Counted from the first letter of the stretch, positions 15,200-23,258 are shown. The stretch is 44,235 bases of DNA from a bacterium (GCA_030693325.1 JAUYAV010000011.1:65368-109602); one strand, 5' to 3'. The notes: generated by a model not told the origin, from the letters alone. Made by a program: numbers and translations.

Positions 15200-16689
15200 T
15201 TTCCAAGTTAAAAACTTTTCTCTTCAAAAATATTTCTCCTCGCCAAACTATAACCAAAAATATTTTTTGGTTAAGCGCCAGCCAAATCGGAACCCGCATT
15301 TTTCGGGTAATTATAATAATTTACGCGGCGCGGATTTTAGGCGCCGCGGAATACGGCGTTTTTTCTTACGTCTTGGGTTTCGCCGGTTTTTTTGCCGCCT
15401 TTGCCGATATCGGCATCAATTCTTTGCTTACCAGAGACATTGCCGGCCATCCGGAACAAAGAAACAGCTATTTCTCCACCAGTTTCTGGATAAAAATGGT
15501 TTTGTTGTTCTTCACCGCTCTTTTGATCGCCCTCGTGGCTCCTCATTTCTCAAATATTAAAGAGGCTTCTTTTTTGATTCCTTTTGTGGCGCTAATGGTT
15601 ATTTTTGACGGTATCGGAGAATTCGCCATCGCTTTTCTCCGCGGCATGGAAAAAATGCAATGGGAAGCTCTCATTTTGTCTGTTGAAAATATAGCCCTTA
15701 TGGTAATAGGATTTATTTTCCTTGTCATTTCCCCCACTTCAAAATCGCTGACTTTTTCATATATCGCCAGTTCCGGTTTGGCGACGCTTTTGGCGATTTT
15801 CATTCTCAGAAATCAATTTTCTAAAATTTTCCGTTATTTTGACAAAAAATTGGCTTATAGAACCATTAAAGCGGCTCTGCCTATCGCCTTCTCAACGGCG
15901 ATGGGAGTTTTTATGATCAACAACGATATGGTAATGCTCGGCTGGTGGCGAACGGCTACGGAAATCGGCTATTATTCGGTTGGCCAGCGCATTGTCCCCT
16001 TTCTTTATATCTTGTCTTCTCTTTTTGCCGGCGCAATTTTCCCCGTCCTCTCCCGCTTTGCCCAGCAAAATGAAAAAGAAAAAGAAAAAAATCTTAATGA
16101 AAAATCAATGGCCTCACTTTTTTTGGTAGCCATTCCCTTGGTAGTTGGAGGCATTATTTTAGCCGAACCAATCATTGGATTAACTTTTGGCCAGGTCTAC
16201 TTGCCGGGAGTTCCCGCTTTTCGCGTCTTGCTCGCCACCCTGCTCTGGATATACCCCATCACTTTTCTTTCTTATTTGGTTTTGGCCCATAATCAGCAGA
16301 AAAAAATTGTTAAATACGCAATAATCTGTTCTTTGGCAAATGTGCTTTTTAACGTCCTTCTAATCCCTGTATGGGGAATTATCGGCGCCGCTATCGCCAC
16401 TTTTGTCAGCCAAATTTTTTATGTCTTCCCAACGTGGAAATATATGAAAAAATTTAGCGACTTTAAAACTCTGCGTCATCTGAAAAAAATAATCGTGGGG
16501 GCGATTATTATGGGAGTAGTCAGCTTTATCCTTAATTACTTCAATGTAAACGTTATCTTGAATATCATTGTTTCCGCGGGGGTTTATTTCGGAGCGCTCT
16601 ATTTATTCAAAGAAAAAGTTTTAGGAGAAGTTTTAATTTTATTTAAAAAATTTCAAGACGCGCCCTCGCAATCTAATAATTTAAATTAG
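15196..16689 (+). CDS. Wzx-like polysaccharide flippase (MOP superfamily), copy 2
   Basis: A 497-residue polytopic membrane protein, paralogous to the flippase at 4888-6351. It has the same start pattern (LKTFLFKN then KNIFWLS), YAARILGAAEYGVFSYVLGF, FADIGINSLLTRDIA, and the later MVMLGWWRTATEIGYYSVGQR. It probably flips the lipid-linked oligosaccharide made by the neighbouring sugar transferase and glycosyltransferases. It is translationally coupled to the sugar transferase (ATGA overlap). It ends 1 nt from the convergent WecB-like gene with no terminator between them. Confidence 0.9.
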   Translation: MISKLKTFLFKNISPRQTITKNIFWLSASQIGTRIFRVIIIIYAARILGAAEYGVFSYVLGFAGFFAAFADIGINSLLTRDIAGHPEQRNSYFSTSFWIKMVLLFFTALLIALVAPHFSNIKEASFLIPFVALMVIFDGIGEFAIAFLRGMEKMQWEALILSVENIALMVIGFIFLVISPTSKSLTFSYIASSGLATLLAIFILRNQFSKIFRYFDKKLAYRTIKAALPIAFSTAMGVFMINNDMVMLGWWRTATEIGYYSVGQRIVPFLYILSSLFAGAIFPVLSRFAQQNEKEKEKNLNEKSMASLFLVAIPLVVGGIILAEPIIGLTFGQVYLPGVPAFRVLLATLLWIYPITFLSYLVLAHNQQKKIVKYAIICSLANVLFNVLLIPVWGIIGAAIATFVSQIFYVFPTWKYMKKFSDFKTLRHLKKIIVGAIIMGVVSFILNYFNVNVILNIIVSAGVYFGALYLFKEKVLGEVLILFKKFQDAPSQSNNLN

Positions 16690-16690
16690 A

Positions 16691-17881
16691 TCAAGATTGA
16701 TTCTTAAAATTACTAATGGCCTCAATAATTCTTTTGGCCGCTTTCCCATCGCCATAGGGATTTTGATCCTTTATCATCGCATTATAAGTGTTTTTATCAT
16801 CCAACAAATTTAAAGTTTCATTAATAATCTTTTCCGAACTTGTTCCTACTAATTTAGATGTTCCCGCCTCAACTCCTTCCTGCCGTTCCGTGTTTTCCCG
16901 CATAACCAGCACAGGTTTCCCCAGAGATGGGGCTTCTTCCTGTATGCCTCCTGAATCCGTAAGAATAAAATAAGAAATGCCCATCAAAAAAATAAATTCA
17001 TCATATTCCACCGGATTAATCAAATAAATATTAGGGCTATCTTTAAGCATTTCCCGCGCCAAATGCTGGACATTCGGATTGGGATGAACCGGATAAATAA
17101 TAACCACATCTTCCCGCCTTTTAACAATTTCTTTTATGGCGGAAAAAATATTCCTTAGCCCTTCTCCGAAGCTTTCTCTGCGGTGGGCCGTTAATAAAAT
17201 TATTTTTTTGTTTGTTTTTAAATCAATCTTATATTTATCTTTGAATATTTTTACGTAATTTTCCCGCATATTTTCTTCAGATTGCCTGTTTCTGACAAAC
17301 AGCAAAGAATCAATTGCGGTGTTGCCCGTTAATATAATATTGCTTTTTGATATTCCTTCTTTTAAGAGATTATCCGCGTCTCGCTCTGTCGGCGTAAAAT
17401 GAAGGTCGGCCAATCTTGAAATAAGCTGGCGGTTCATTTCTTCGGGGAAAGGACTGTATTTATTGTATGTTCTTAGCCCGGCTTCTATATGAGCTATGGG
17501 TATTTTGAAATGAAACCCAAGGAATGCGGCAAGAAACGCCGTTGAGGTATCCCCTTGGATAATCAGAAGGTCTGGTTTTTCTGTTTTTAAAATTCTTAAA
17601 AATTTAATTAATGAAAATCCGGTGTTGATTAGACTCATTGCTTTCTTGAATATATTGATATTTTTACCAAATAAGGCCTTATCATTAAGCGTAATTTTAA
17701 GATCATAATCGGGGGTTATTTTAAAAACCCTCAAAACCTGATTAAGCATTTCTTCATGTTGCCGAAAAACGCAAACTATACCATTTAAGGAAGGAGTGTT
17801 TTTTATTTCATTTATTAATGGGGCGAGTTTAATCGCTTCGGGGCGCGTTCCAAAAATTATAAGAATTTTTTTTGTTGGCAT
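16691..17881 (-). CDS. wecB: UDP-N-acetylglucosamine 2-epimerase (non-hydrolysing)
   Basis: This enzyme interconverts UDP-GlcNAc and UDP-ManNAc for surface glycans. Family signatures are IFGTRPEAIKLAPLI at the N-terminus, HIEAGLRTYNKYSPFPEEMN, LLTAHRRESFGEG, and ILTDSGGIQEEAPSLGKP with MRENTERQEGVEAGT. I choose the ATG at 17881 (396 residues), which begins MPTKKILIIFGTRPEA and leaves a 4-nt gap to the upstream gene. A TTG at 17902 would add 7 residues and overlap that gene. It is the last gene of the minus-strand run 16691-20739. Confidence 0.93.
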   Translation of the reverse strand: MPTKKILIIFGTRPEAIKLAPLINEIKNTPSLNGIVCVFRQHEEMLNQVLRVFKITPDYDLKITLNDKALFGKNINIFKKAMSLINTGFSLIKFLRILKTEKPDLLIIQGDTSTAFLAAFLGFHFKIPIAHIEAGLRTYNKYSPFPEEMNRQLISRLADLHFTPTERDADNLLKEGISKSNIILTGNTAIDSLLFVRNRQSEENMRENYVKIFKDKYKIDLKTNKKIILLTAHRRESFGEGLRNIFSAIKEIVKRREDVVIIYPVHPNPNVQHLAREMLKDSPNIYLINPVEYDEFIFLMGISYFILTDSGGIQEEAPSLGKPVLVMRENTERQEGVEAGTSKLVGTSSEKIINETLNLLDDKNTYNAMIKDQNPYGDGKAAKRIIEAISNFKNQS

Positions 17882-17885
17882 TTTT

Positions 17886-19097
17886 TTAAAATAAATTTTC
17901 AAATTTTCTCAAACAAATATCCTTGGTAAAATTAGCAAGAAGATATTTAAACCCATTATCACCGTATTCCCTTAGTTTATTCTTTTCCTGATAAATTTTC
18001 AAAACGATATCCAGGGCTTTTTTATCATCATCAGAAATTGCGCTAAAACCGCATTCGGCCTCTTTGACAATCCTATGAATGTCGCTTTCTTTGTGGACAA
18101 AAGCGATAACCGGGATGGCGGCGGCCATATACCCCAGAAGCTTTGCGGGAACCGCCGGCGTGGTATTTTTTGCGCTTAAACTTATCAGTCCCACATCCGA
18201 ATCTTTCGCAAGCTCCGGATAATCCTCTTTGGAAACGAATGGTTGAAAAATGACATTATCAAGTTTGTAATTTTTTACTAATTCCAATAGTCGATTTTTA
18301 TCCGAACCGTCGCCGACAAGAAGAAAACAGATCTCTTTATTATCTTTCAATTCCAGAGCCAAACGGACAATCAAATCAAGGCCCTGTGATGGGCCCAAAA
18401 CGCCCGCAAAGAGAAAAATAAATTTATTTTCCAAACCGTATAATTTTCTGAATTTGCCGCTTTTTTTCGCATTTTCAAATGGCTTGGTATCTATCCAATG
18501 CGGAATAACAAACACTTTTTCATCAGAAATTCCCCTTTGTTCCTTCAAAAATTTTTTGTGCTCTTCGGAAGGCACCGCAATCGTATCGGCATTTTTATAG
18601 GCATCTCTTTCCATGCCCTCAAAAAATTTTATCAAGGGCTTATTTGTCAGAATGCCCAAATCAACCGCATTTTGAGGAAAAAAATCATGAAGATTCAAAA
18701 TATACTTTGCCTTATAAATCTTTTTTATTTTGTGAGCGGTCATTGTCAAAGGCAAAGGCGGACTATGTAAAATGACAACATCAAGCTTATCCTTTATATT
18801 CTTTTTAATGGCGTGAAAAAAAATATACGGCATTGTCAATTGGGCTATGCCCCTTATGACAAAATTAGCCTTATGGTGCGGCAGGGTTTTTATTCTTAAA
18901 ACCCTTATGCCGTTTTCATTTGAAATCTTCGGCCAAACAATGCTTTCGGAATCCGCCAAATTATATTTAGGATAAGAAGTGGCGACAAAAACATTATGCC
19001 CTTTATCGCGCAGCCCATCAGCTAAATCTTTCATCAATTGCGCAGCAGAACGAATTTCCGGCGGATAAGAATCCGTAATAATTAAAATATTTTTCAT
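17886..19097 (-). CDS. Glycosyltransferase family 4 (WbuB-like)
   Basis: A 403-residue GT-B retaining glycosyltransferase. The N-terminal acceptor domain starts NILIITDSYPPEIRSAAQ. The C-terminal GT4 domain includes FLFAGVLGPSQGLD, ILVGDGSDKNRL-type residues and TPAVPAKLLGYMAAAIPVIA, with the donor-binding region near VKEAECGF. The N-terminal layout resembles WbuB/WcaI-type transferases that use aminosugar or fucosamine donors, but the exact sugar is unknown. It sits immediately upstream of the UDP-GlcNAc 2-epimerase gene, whose product or a derivative could be its donor. It is probably cytosolic or peripheral to the membrane. Confidence 0.88.
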   Translation of the reverse strand: MKNILIITDSYPPEIRSAAQLMKDLADGLRDKGHNVFVATSYPKYNLADSESIVWPKISNENGIRVLRIKTLPHHKANFVIRGIAQLTMPYIFFHAIKKNIKDKLDVVILHSPPLPLTMTAHKIKKIYKAKYILNLHDFFPQNAVDLGILTNKPLIKFFEGMERDAYKNADTIAVPSEEHKKFLKEQRGISDEKVFVIPHWIDTKPFENAKKSGKFRKLYGLENKFIFLFAGVLGPSQGLDLIVRLALELKDNKEICFLLVGDGSDKNRLLELVKNYKLDNVIFQPFVSKEDYPELAKDSDVGLISLSAKNTTPAVPAKLLGYMAAAIPVIAFVHKESDIHRIVKEAECGFSAISDDDKKALDIVLKIYQEKNKLREYGDNGFKYLLANFTKDICLRKFENLF

Positions 19098-19116
19098 TGT
19101 TAAAATGGGTTAACGG

Positions 19117-20739
19117 CTATTTAAAATAATTTGAGAATCTTTCTTTGGCTCTTTCGTATTTATCGCCCCATCCTTTCATTACCCGAAGCTGTTCCTCAAG
19201 ATCCAACATCAATTTTGCCGAAATGAGAATTGACTCTATGGAATCCCCCTCTTCGTTGTTCGCTATTTTTCTGCCTATTGTCCGGTACATATCCCTGTAG
19301 CTGTTCGTTTTGAAGATTCTCTTTTTTCTGATTATTTTATGATTATCTTCGGACTGGTATTTTATAGCATCTGTTATTCTCACGTTTCTTCCATAAACCT
19401 TTAGCTCCACGTGATCTCTCGGCCCTACTCTTGAGGTGCCTTTTTCACTGAAAGTCGTAGTGAAGGCCGCGCCGTTTTCAAGTTCTATCCATACTTCAAT
19501 GGAATCATCCTGTAAGAGCTTGATATTGAAATTTTTCGGTTTGCTGAAATTATTAAGATGAAGAAAATGGTCAATCTGATGGCAACCGTTCGCAAGAAAA
19601 GTGCTTCTTGAAACCGGCCAGTTGTACCAAAAAAATTCGGGTTGAATTAATTCATAAACTATTGAATGATACGAAATCGGATCGCCATATTTTACGCCAA
19701 GGTCTTTAAGGGCCATTTTGTTAAATATTCCGTAACGCTTGTGAAACCCGACAAAAAAACGCCTGCCGACTCTTTTAAGGACTTCTTCCAACTCATTTAG
19801 TTCGTCATAGTCCATAACAATCGGTTTTTCTTCCATAACATACGCTCCCTGATTTAAGGCATGCGAAACTATTGGGAAATGAGTATGGTTGTAGCTGGCA
19901 ACGAAATAAACATCATGTTTTTCATCTTTTCCCGGGAAAGGCGACGAGTCCCATTTTTGGACTCTCCGTTCTAAAAATATTTGCGTTGGGTCAATTTCGT
20001 GGACTGATTTTATGTCTACAAACGGCCTGGTGTAAGGAAGGATATTGATTTTTGCGTAATTACCATAACCGAACAAAACTCCGCTCTTTTTTTTGGAGTT
20101 TGTCTTTTTGATTTGGCCTTTCGTTTCTAACACTGGACTCGCGTCTCGCGCGTCAATTTTTTGAGATTCAAGCCATGTATTATTTTCAATCTCCTTTTTC
20201 AATCCATCCGCCAATCCCCTTTGTGTTTCCTCGGAAATTTCTATTCCCGAATAAATGCTCCACCCTTTGATATTTTTCCACCAAACATTTTGTGATTCAT
20301 TTTTTTTAACCGGAGAATATAAAATTGTATCCGCCGGTATTTCGGGGATGCCTGATTTATCAATTTTAAAAATAAGTTCTTTAGGCAAGACAACCCGTTC
20401 CACAAGAGCCGGATGTAAAGGAGCTACGAAACCGACCAATTCTCCTTCGGGAAAACTTTGATTATCGGCGCTTTCAATAATTTTTCCAAAACCGCAGGAA
20501 ATATATTTTTCATTGCGCCTGTCTTCTCTGATTCTGGACCAAATTTTTGTAAATAATCCCTGGGGACCGACAACGGGAAAATAATTAATCAGCAACCTTA
20601 AGCTCTTGGGTCTCGTGTGATAAACATTTTCAAGTTTTTCAAGATTTTTCCAAGTCAAAACTTGAATCCTGTACTCATTTTTGTTTCGGCAGTAATCCAA
20701 AAAACCGCCCAGCCATTTTTTCCCCGTAAGTATTCTCAT
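19117..20739 (-). CDS. Gfo/Idh/MocA-family oxidoreductase with N-terminal alcohol-dehydrogenase-like segment
   Basis: The 540 residues contain a Gfo/Idh/MocA NAD(P)-dependent oxidoreductase in the C-terminal part: the Rossmann motif VLFGYGNYAK near residue 220, the EKP motif in YVMEEKPIVMDYDEL, and GCHQIDHFLHL with the catalytic His region. Residues about 1-210 are not typical of the family; YISCGFGKIIES...GELVGFVAPLHPALVERVVLP resembles the GroES-like part of medium-chain (zinc) dehydrogenases. It probably oxidises or isomerises a nucleotide or lipid-linked sugar in the glycan pathway. The N-terminal part seems to lack a full second Rossmann domain, so it may be a remnant of a longer MDR-Gfo/Idh fusion. 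Confidence 0.8.
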   Translation of the reverse strand: MRILTGKKWLGGFLDYCRNKNEYRIQVLTWKNLEKLENVYHTRPKSLRLLINYFPVVGPQGLFTKIWSRIREDRRNEKYISCGFGKIIESADNQSFPEGELVGFVAPLHPALVERVVLPKELIFKIDKSGIPEIPADTILYSPVKKNESQNVWWKNIKGWSIYSGIEISEETQRGLADGLKKEIENNTWLESQKIDARDASPVLETKGQIKKTNSKKKSGVLFGYGNYAKINILPYTRPFVDIKSVHEIDPTQIFLERRVQKWDSSPFPGKDEKHDVYFVASYNHTHFPIVSHALNQGAYVMEEKPIVMDYDELNELEEVLKRVGRRFFVGFHKRYGIFNKMALKDLGVKYGDPISYHSIVYELIQPEFFWYNWPVSRSTFLANGCHQIDHFLHLNNFSKPKNFNIKLLQDDSIEVWIELENGAAFTTTFSEKGTSRVGPRDHVELKVYGRNVRITDAIKYQSEDNHKIIRKKRIFKTNSYRDMYRTIGRKIANNEEGDSIESILISAKLMLDLEEQLRVMKGWGDKYERAKERFSNYFK

Positions 20740-20784
20740 AATGCTATTAAATCACAATTAACGAAAAAAGTTAATTAATTATTT

Positions 20785-21615
20785 TTATTTCTTTCTGCCG
20801 TATTTATCCTCAAATCTTATGATATCGTCTTCTTCTAAATAATCGCCGCTCTGAACTTCAATTATTTCCAAATTCTTGCCGGTCGGGTTTTCCAACCGGT
20901 GTTTGAAACCGATCGGAACATCAAAAGTTTGATGCGGATTCAAGTTAAAAATTTTTTCGTTTAAATTCACTTTCGCCTTTCCTTTCAAAACTACCCAGTG
21001 CTCCGCTCTTTTATGATGAAGCTGCAAACTTAATTTCTGTTTCGGCTTCACTAAAATATTTTTCACTTTAAAGCCATTCCCTTCTTCAATAACTCCAAAA
21101 TACCCCCAGGGCCGATGGACTTTAGCTTGCAGCTCATTAACGCATTTTTTTAAAAGCCATGAGCTGGACTGGATTTTCCCGCCTGGCCCGACATTAAAAA
21201 CCATTTTACAATTAATTTTTTCACAAACCGCCACTTCGGGAATATTCTTTTTGGTTCTGTCGCCGCCGTTGGCAAAAATATCAGGCCGGATTTTTTTTAA
21301 TTCCCCGGAAACGCTCATATCAGCCGGATTTTTAGGATGACCGGTCAGAATCACTTTATCAACGACTGCCAGCGCTTTTAACAATTCCCTTCTCTCTTTC
21401 TGGGGCATAAAAACAAATCCCTTCTTCTTCATCAGCCAATTATCGTTATTCAAGATAACGACCAGTTTGTCGCCTAATTTTTTTGCCGTTTCAAAAAGCC
21501 GGATATGTCCGATATGGACCGGGTCAAACCCTCCGCTGACAGCGACAATCACCGGTTTTCTATTTTTTCCGGCATTTTTCATAAAGTTTATTTTCTGATT
21601 TATTTTTAATTTCAT
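20785..21615 (-). CDS. Nucleotidyltransferase-cupin fusion (RfaE/TagD-like plus ManC-type isomerase domain)
   Basis: The N-terminal domain (about 20-160) is a cytidylyltransferase-type fold with SGGFDPVHIGH (H34, H37), the ANGGDR strand and a QSSSWLL motif like the ISSS motif. The C-terminal domain (about 165-270) is a cupin of the mannose-6-phosphate isomerase type II family: HRPWGYF, then QLHHKRAEHWVVLKG with candidate metal ligands H200/H201, E205, H206, and H239. Normally this cupin follows a GDP-mannose pyrophosphorylase domain; here it follows a different nucleotidyltransferase fold. It may make an activated sugar or sugar-alcohol. It overlaps the upstream GT2 gene by 56 nt from ATG 21615; ATG 21582 is an alternative. 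Confidence 0.85.
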   Translation of the reverse strand: MKLKINQKINFMKNAGKNRKPVIVAVSGGFDPVHIGHIRLFETAKKLGDKLVVILNNDNWLMKKKGFVFMPQKERRELLKALAVVDKVILTGHPKNPADMSVSGELKKIRPDIFANGGDRTKKNIPEVAVCEKINCKMVFNVGPGGKIQSSSWLLKKCVNELQAKVHRPWGYFGVIEEGNGFKVKNILVKPKQKLSLQLHHKRAEHWVVLKGKAKVNLNEKIFNLNPHQTFDVPIGFKHRLENPTGKNLEIIEVQSGDYLEEDDIIRFEDKYGRKK

Positions 21616-22384
21616 AAATCTTGGAGTCCACTAGAAAACGATACCAAAAAGCGTGCAAGAAATGGAATATCATACCTTCTTTGCCGTCAAGAAAACCGAG
21701 AAGGAAAAAATACCGATAAACAAAATAGAGAAACGGCCGGCAAAAAAGCGGCAGATTGTAATAAAAAACCCTCTTTTTTTTATCGCCATAATTCTCCTTA
21801 ATCGCCTCTTTCGCTTCCCGCGAAGAATAATTATTATGTTTTTCAATCCACCAAGTTAAATCTTTTTTATTATCGTCAATGAAATCATTTTCCAATTTCC
21901 CGGCTTGACCGGCCGATAAAATAATGTGTTCGTCCATTTCTCTTTCTTCGGAGCGCGCTTTCCCGTTTTTAAAAAGCCGCAAAATCCAAGTCGGATAATA
22001 ACCGCCGTGCTTTATCCAGCGGCCCATAAAATATACGCGCCGTTTTATGCAGTAGCCGTTTATATTATCGGATTCGTTTTTTAGTTTTTCAGTTATTTCA
22101 GCTTTCAATTCTTCGGTCAGATATTCATCGGCGTCTAAACGCAAAATCCAGTCGTTTTTTATTTTCAAATTATCCAGAGCCCAGTTGAATTGTTCGGCCT
22201 GATTAACAAAGGAATGTTTTACGATATTCAGAGTATATTTTTTGGCGATTTCCAAGGTTTTATCACTGCTGAAAGAATCAACAATAATAATTTCACTCGC
22301 CCAGCCGGCGATGCTTTTAAGGCAATTTTCAAGATTCAATTCCTCGTTATAGGTTAAAATAATTACCGAAATTGGAAGTTTCAT
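21560..22384 (-). CDS. Glycosyltransferase family 2 (WaaE/KdtX-like)
   Basis: A 274-residue inverting GT-A transferase. The start PISVIILTYNEELNLENCLKSI and EIIIVDSFSSDKT are typical, and the donor-metal motif lies in ILRLDADEYL. The C-terminal part contains aromatic stretches (YFFLLGFLDGKEGMIFHFLHAFWYRFLV) that may contact the membrane, as in the WaaE-like group which adds glucose or similar sugars to core glycans. The next gene overlaps it by 56 nt. It starts the 20785-22384 operon after the inserted PaaX/Cas2-like unit, and a good promoter lies at 22442-22471. Confidence 0.88.
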   Translation of the reverse strand: MKLPISVIILTYNEELNLENCLKSIAGWASEIIIVDSFSSDKTLEIAKKYTLNIVKHSFVNQAEQFNWALDNLKIKNDWILRLDADEYLTEELKAEITEKLKNESDNINGYCIKRRVYFMGRWIKHGGYYPTWILRLFKNGKARSEEREMDEHIILSAGQAGKLENDFIDDNKKDLTWWIEKHNNYSSREAKEAIKENYGDKKKRVFYYNLPLFCRPFLYFVYRYFFLLGFLDGKEGMIFHFLHAFWYRFLVDSKIYEIKNKSENKLYEKCRKK

Positions 22385-22441
22385 AATTCATCTGGAAAAT
22401 TTCTTTAATTCCCGAAAATTAACACTAATTAGCTTTTAAGA

Positions 22442-22471
22442 ATTATACATCTTTGCCGTTAATGCCGTCAA
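22442..22471 (-). promoter_or_regulatory. Putative promoter of the GT2/nucleotidyltransferase operon
   Basis: Minus strand: TTGACG (22466-22471), 18-nt spacer, perfect TATAAT (22442-22447), then 57 nt to the ATG at 22384. It lies just downstream of palindrome B1, so the operon restarts after the inserted unit. The leader has no strong Shine-Dalgarno. Confidence 0.5.
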
Positions 22472-22488
22472 TTTTTTAAGTTTTCTGC

Positions 22489-22534
22489 ATATTTATATAC
22501 ACTTCTTGCGACCGCAAGAAGTGTATATAAATAT
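22489..22534. repeat. Type B 46-bp perfect palindrome, copy B1
   Basis: Two exactly complementary 22-nt arms (22489-22510 and 22513-22534) enclose AC. The core is TTATATACACTTCTTGCG and its complement. It lies 37 bp beyond the stop of the second PaaX/Cas2-like gene, mirroring copy A3 beside the first one. The sequence is unrelated to type A arms. Confidence 0.97.
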
Positions 22535-22571
22535 AAAACCGCGATCTTTTTTTCTATCTTAATAATTTATC

Positions 22572-23087
22572 TTAATTGCTGCTAACTATATCTTCTTCCG
22601 TGGCTTTAAAAAACCTTAAATATGGCAAAAGATTGGTATCGCTTAAATATTTTATGAATTCTTTGGGCAACGGCGCCGGACCAAGCCAAACGCTTTTTTG
22701 TAAAAGAATAAAACCCAAAAGCGTCAATTCTCCCCTCAACCAATTTCTCTGCTTTTTTCTTATTTCAGGAATATCAAAAATAACCACTAGCTCTTTCTTT
22801 TTGTTTTTAATTTTTAAATGTCCGAAGTGGGGAATTTTAGAAATTAATTTATTTTTTAAAAATTTCCTTCCTTGTTTAGTAATCGCCCAAATGCCATTTT
22901 TATTCTCTACTAAACCCCGTTTTTTAAGACGGGATAGAGTTATCCTCAAAGTTTGCTCTTTTAATTTTTGATAATCTATTCTTTTTAGTATAGGAACATC
23001 TTCCCAGCCCCTCATTCTTTTCCGTAACAATTTATAGCCGCCTGAATAATCGGTTAAAACAATAAGTAAATCATCTAATAAACTCAT
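22572..23087 (-). CDS. PaaX-like winged-helix protein with Cas2-like C-terminal domain, copy 2
   Basis: A 171-residue homologue of the 13235-13786 protein, clearly diverged. Its N-terminal winged helix includes TLRITLSRLKKRGLV, IWAITKQGRKFL. The C-terminal Cas2/PaaX_M-type domain has LVVIFDIPEIRKKQRNWLRG (D105), FILLQKSVWLGPAPLP and LLPYLRFFKATEED. The match between the two copies is strongest in this domain (FDIPE, RxWLR, LLQKSVW, LLPY). It interrupts an otherwise continuous glycan operon and is bracketed by type B palindromes (B1 downstream, degenerate B2 at the promoter). A TATAAT at 23097-23102 ends 9 nt before the ATG. It may be a self-regulating repressor or a component of a palindrome-bounded mobile unit. 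Confidence 0.8.
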   Translation of the reverse strand: MSLLDDLLIVLTDYSGGYKLLRKRMRGWEDVPILKRIDYQKLKEQTLRITLSRLKKRGLVENKNGIWAITKQGRKFLKNKLISKIPHFGHLKIKNKKKELVVIFDIPEIRKKQRNWLRGELTLLGFILLQKSVWLGPAPLPKEFIKYLSDTNLLPYLRFFKATEEDIVSSN

Positions 23088-23097
23088 ATTTATATTA

Positions 23098-23135
23098 TTA
23101 TATACATTTTAAACGATCGCAAGAGATGTATATAA
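23098..23135. repeat. Type B palindrome, degenerate copy B2 over the second PaaX/Cas2-like promoter
   Basis: The 38-nt copy keeps the outer arms TTATATACAT (23098-23107) and ATGTATATAA (23126-23135), and the right inner part CGCAAGAG like B1. The left inner arm has diverged (TTTAAACGA instead of TTCTTGCGA). It lies 10 bp upstream of the ATG and overlaps the -10 box. The centre CGATCGCA is also found in degenerate copy A4. Confidence 0.85.
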
Positions 23136-23258
23136 AAACAATATTATTTCGTTTCATTTGTTTCGTCTGTTCCGCTGATATTTGATATATTTAAATTTTT
23201 CTGGCACGAATAATCAAATAGGCGCCGAAGAAGAATTATTTTTTCAAAAAATCTCATA

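Noticed and set aside
22576-22971. 131-codon plus-strand open frame
   Set aside because: It is antisense to the PaaX/Cas2-like gene, whose motifs are conserved with the other copy.
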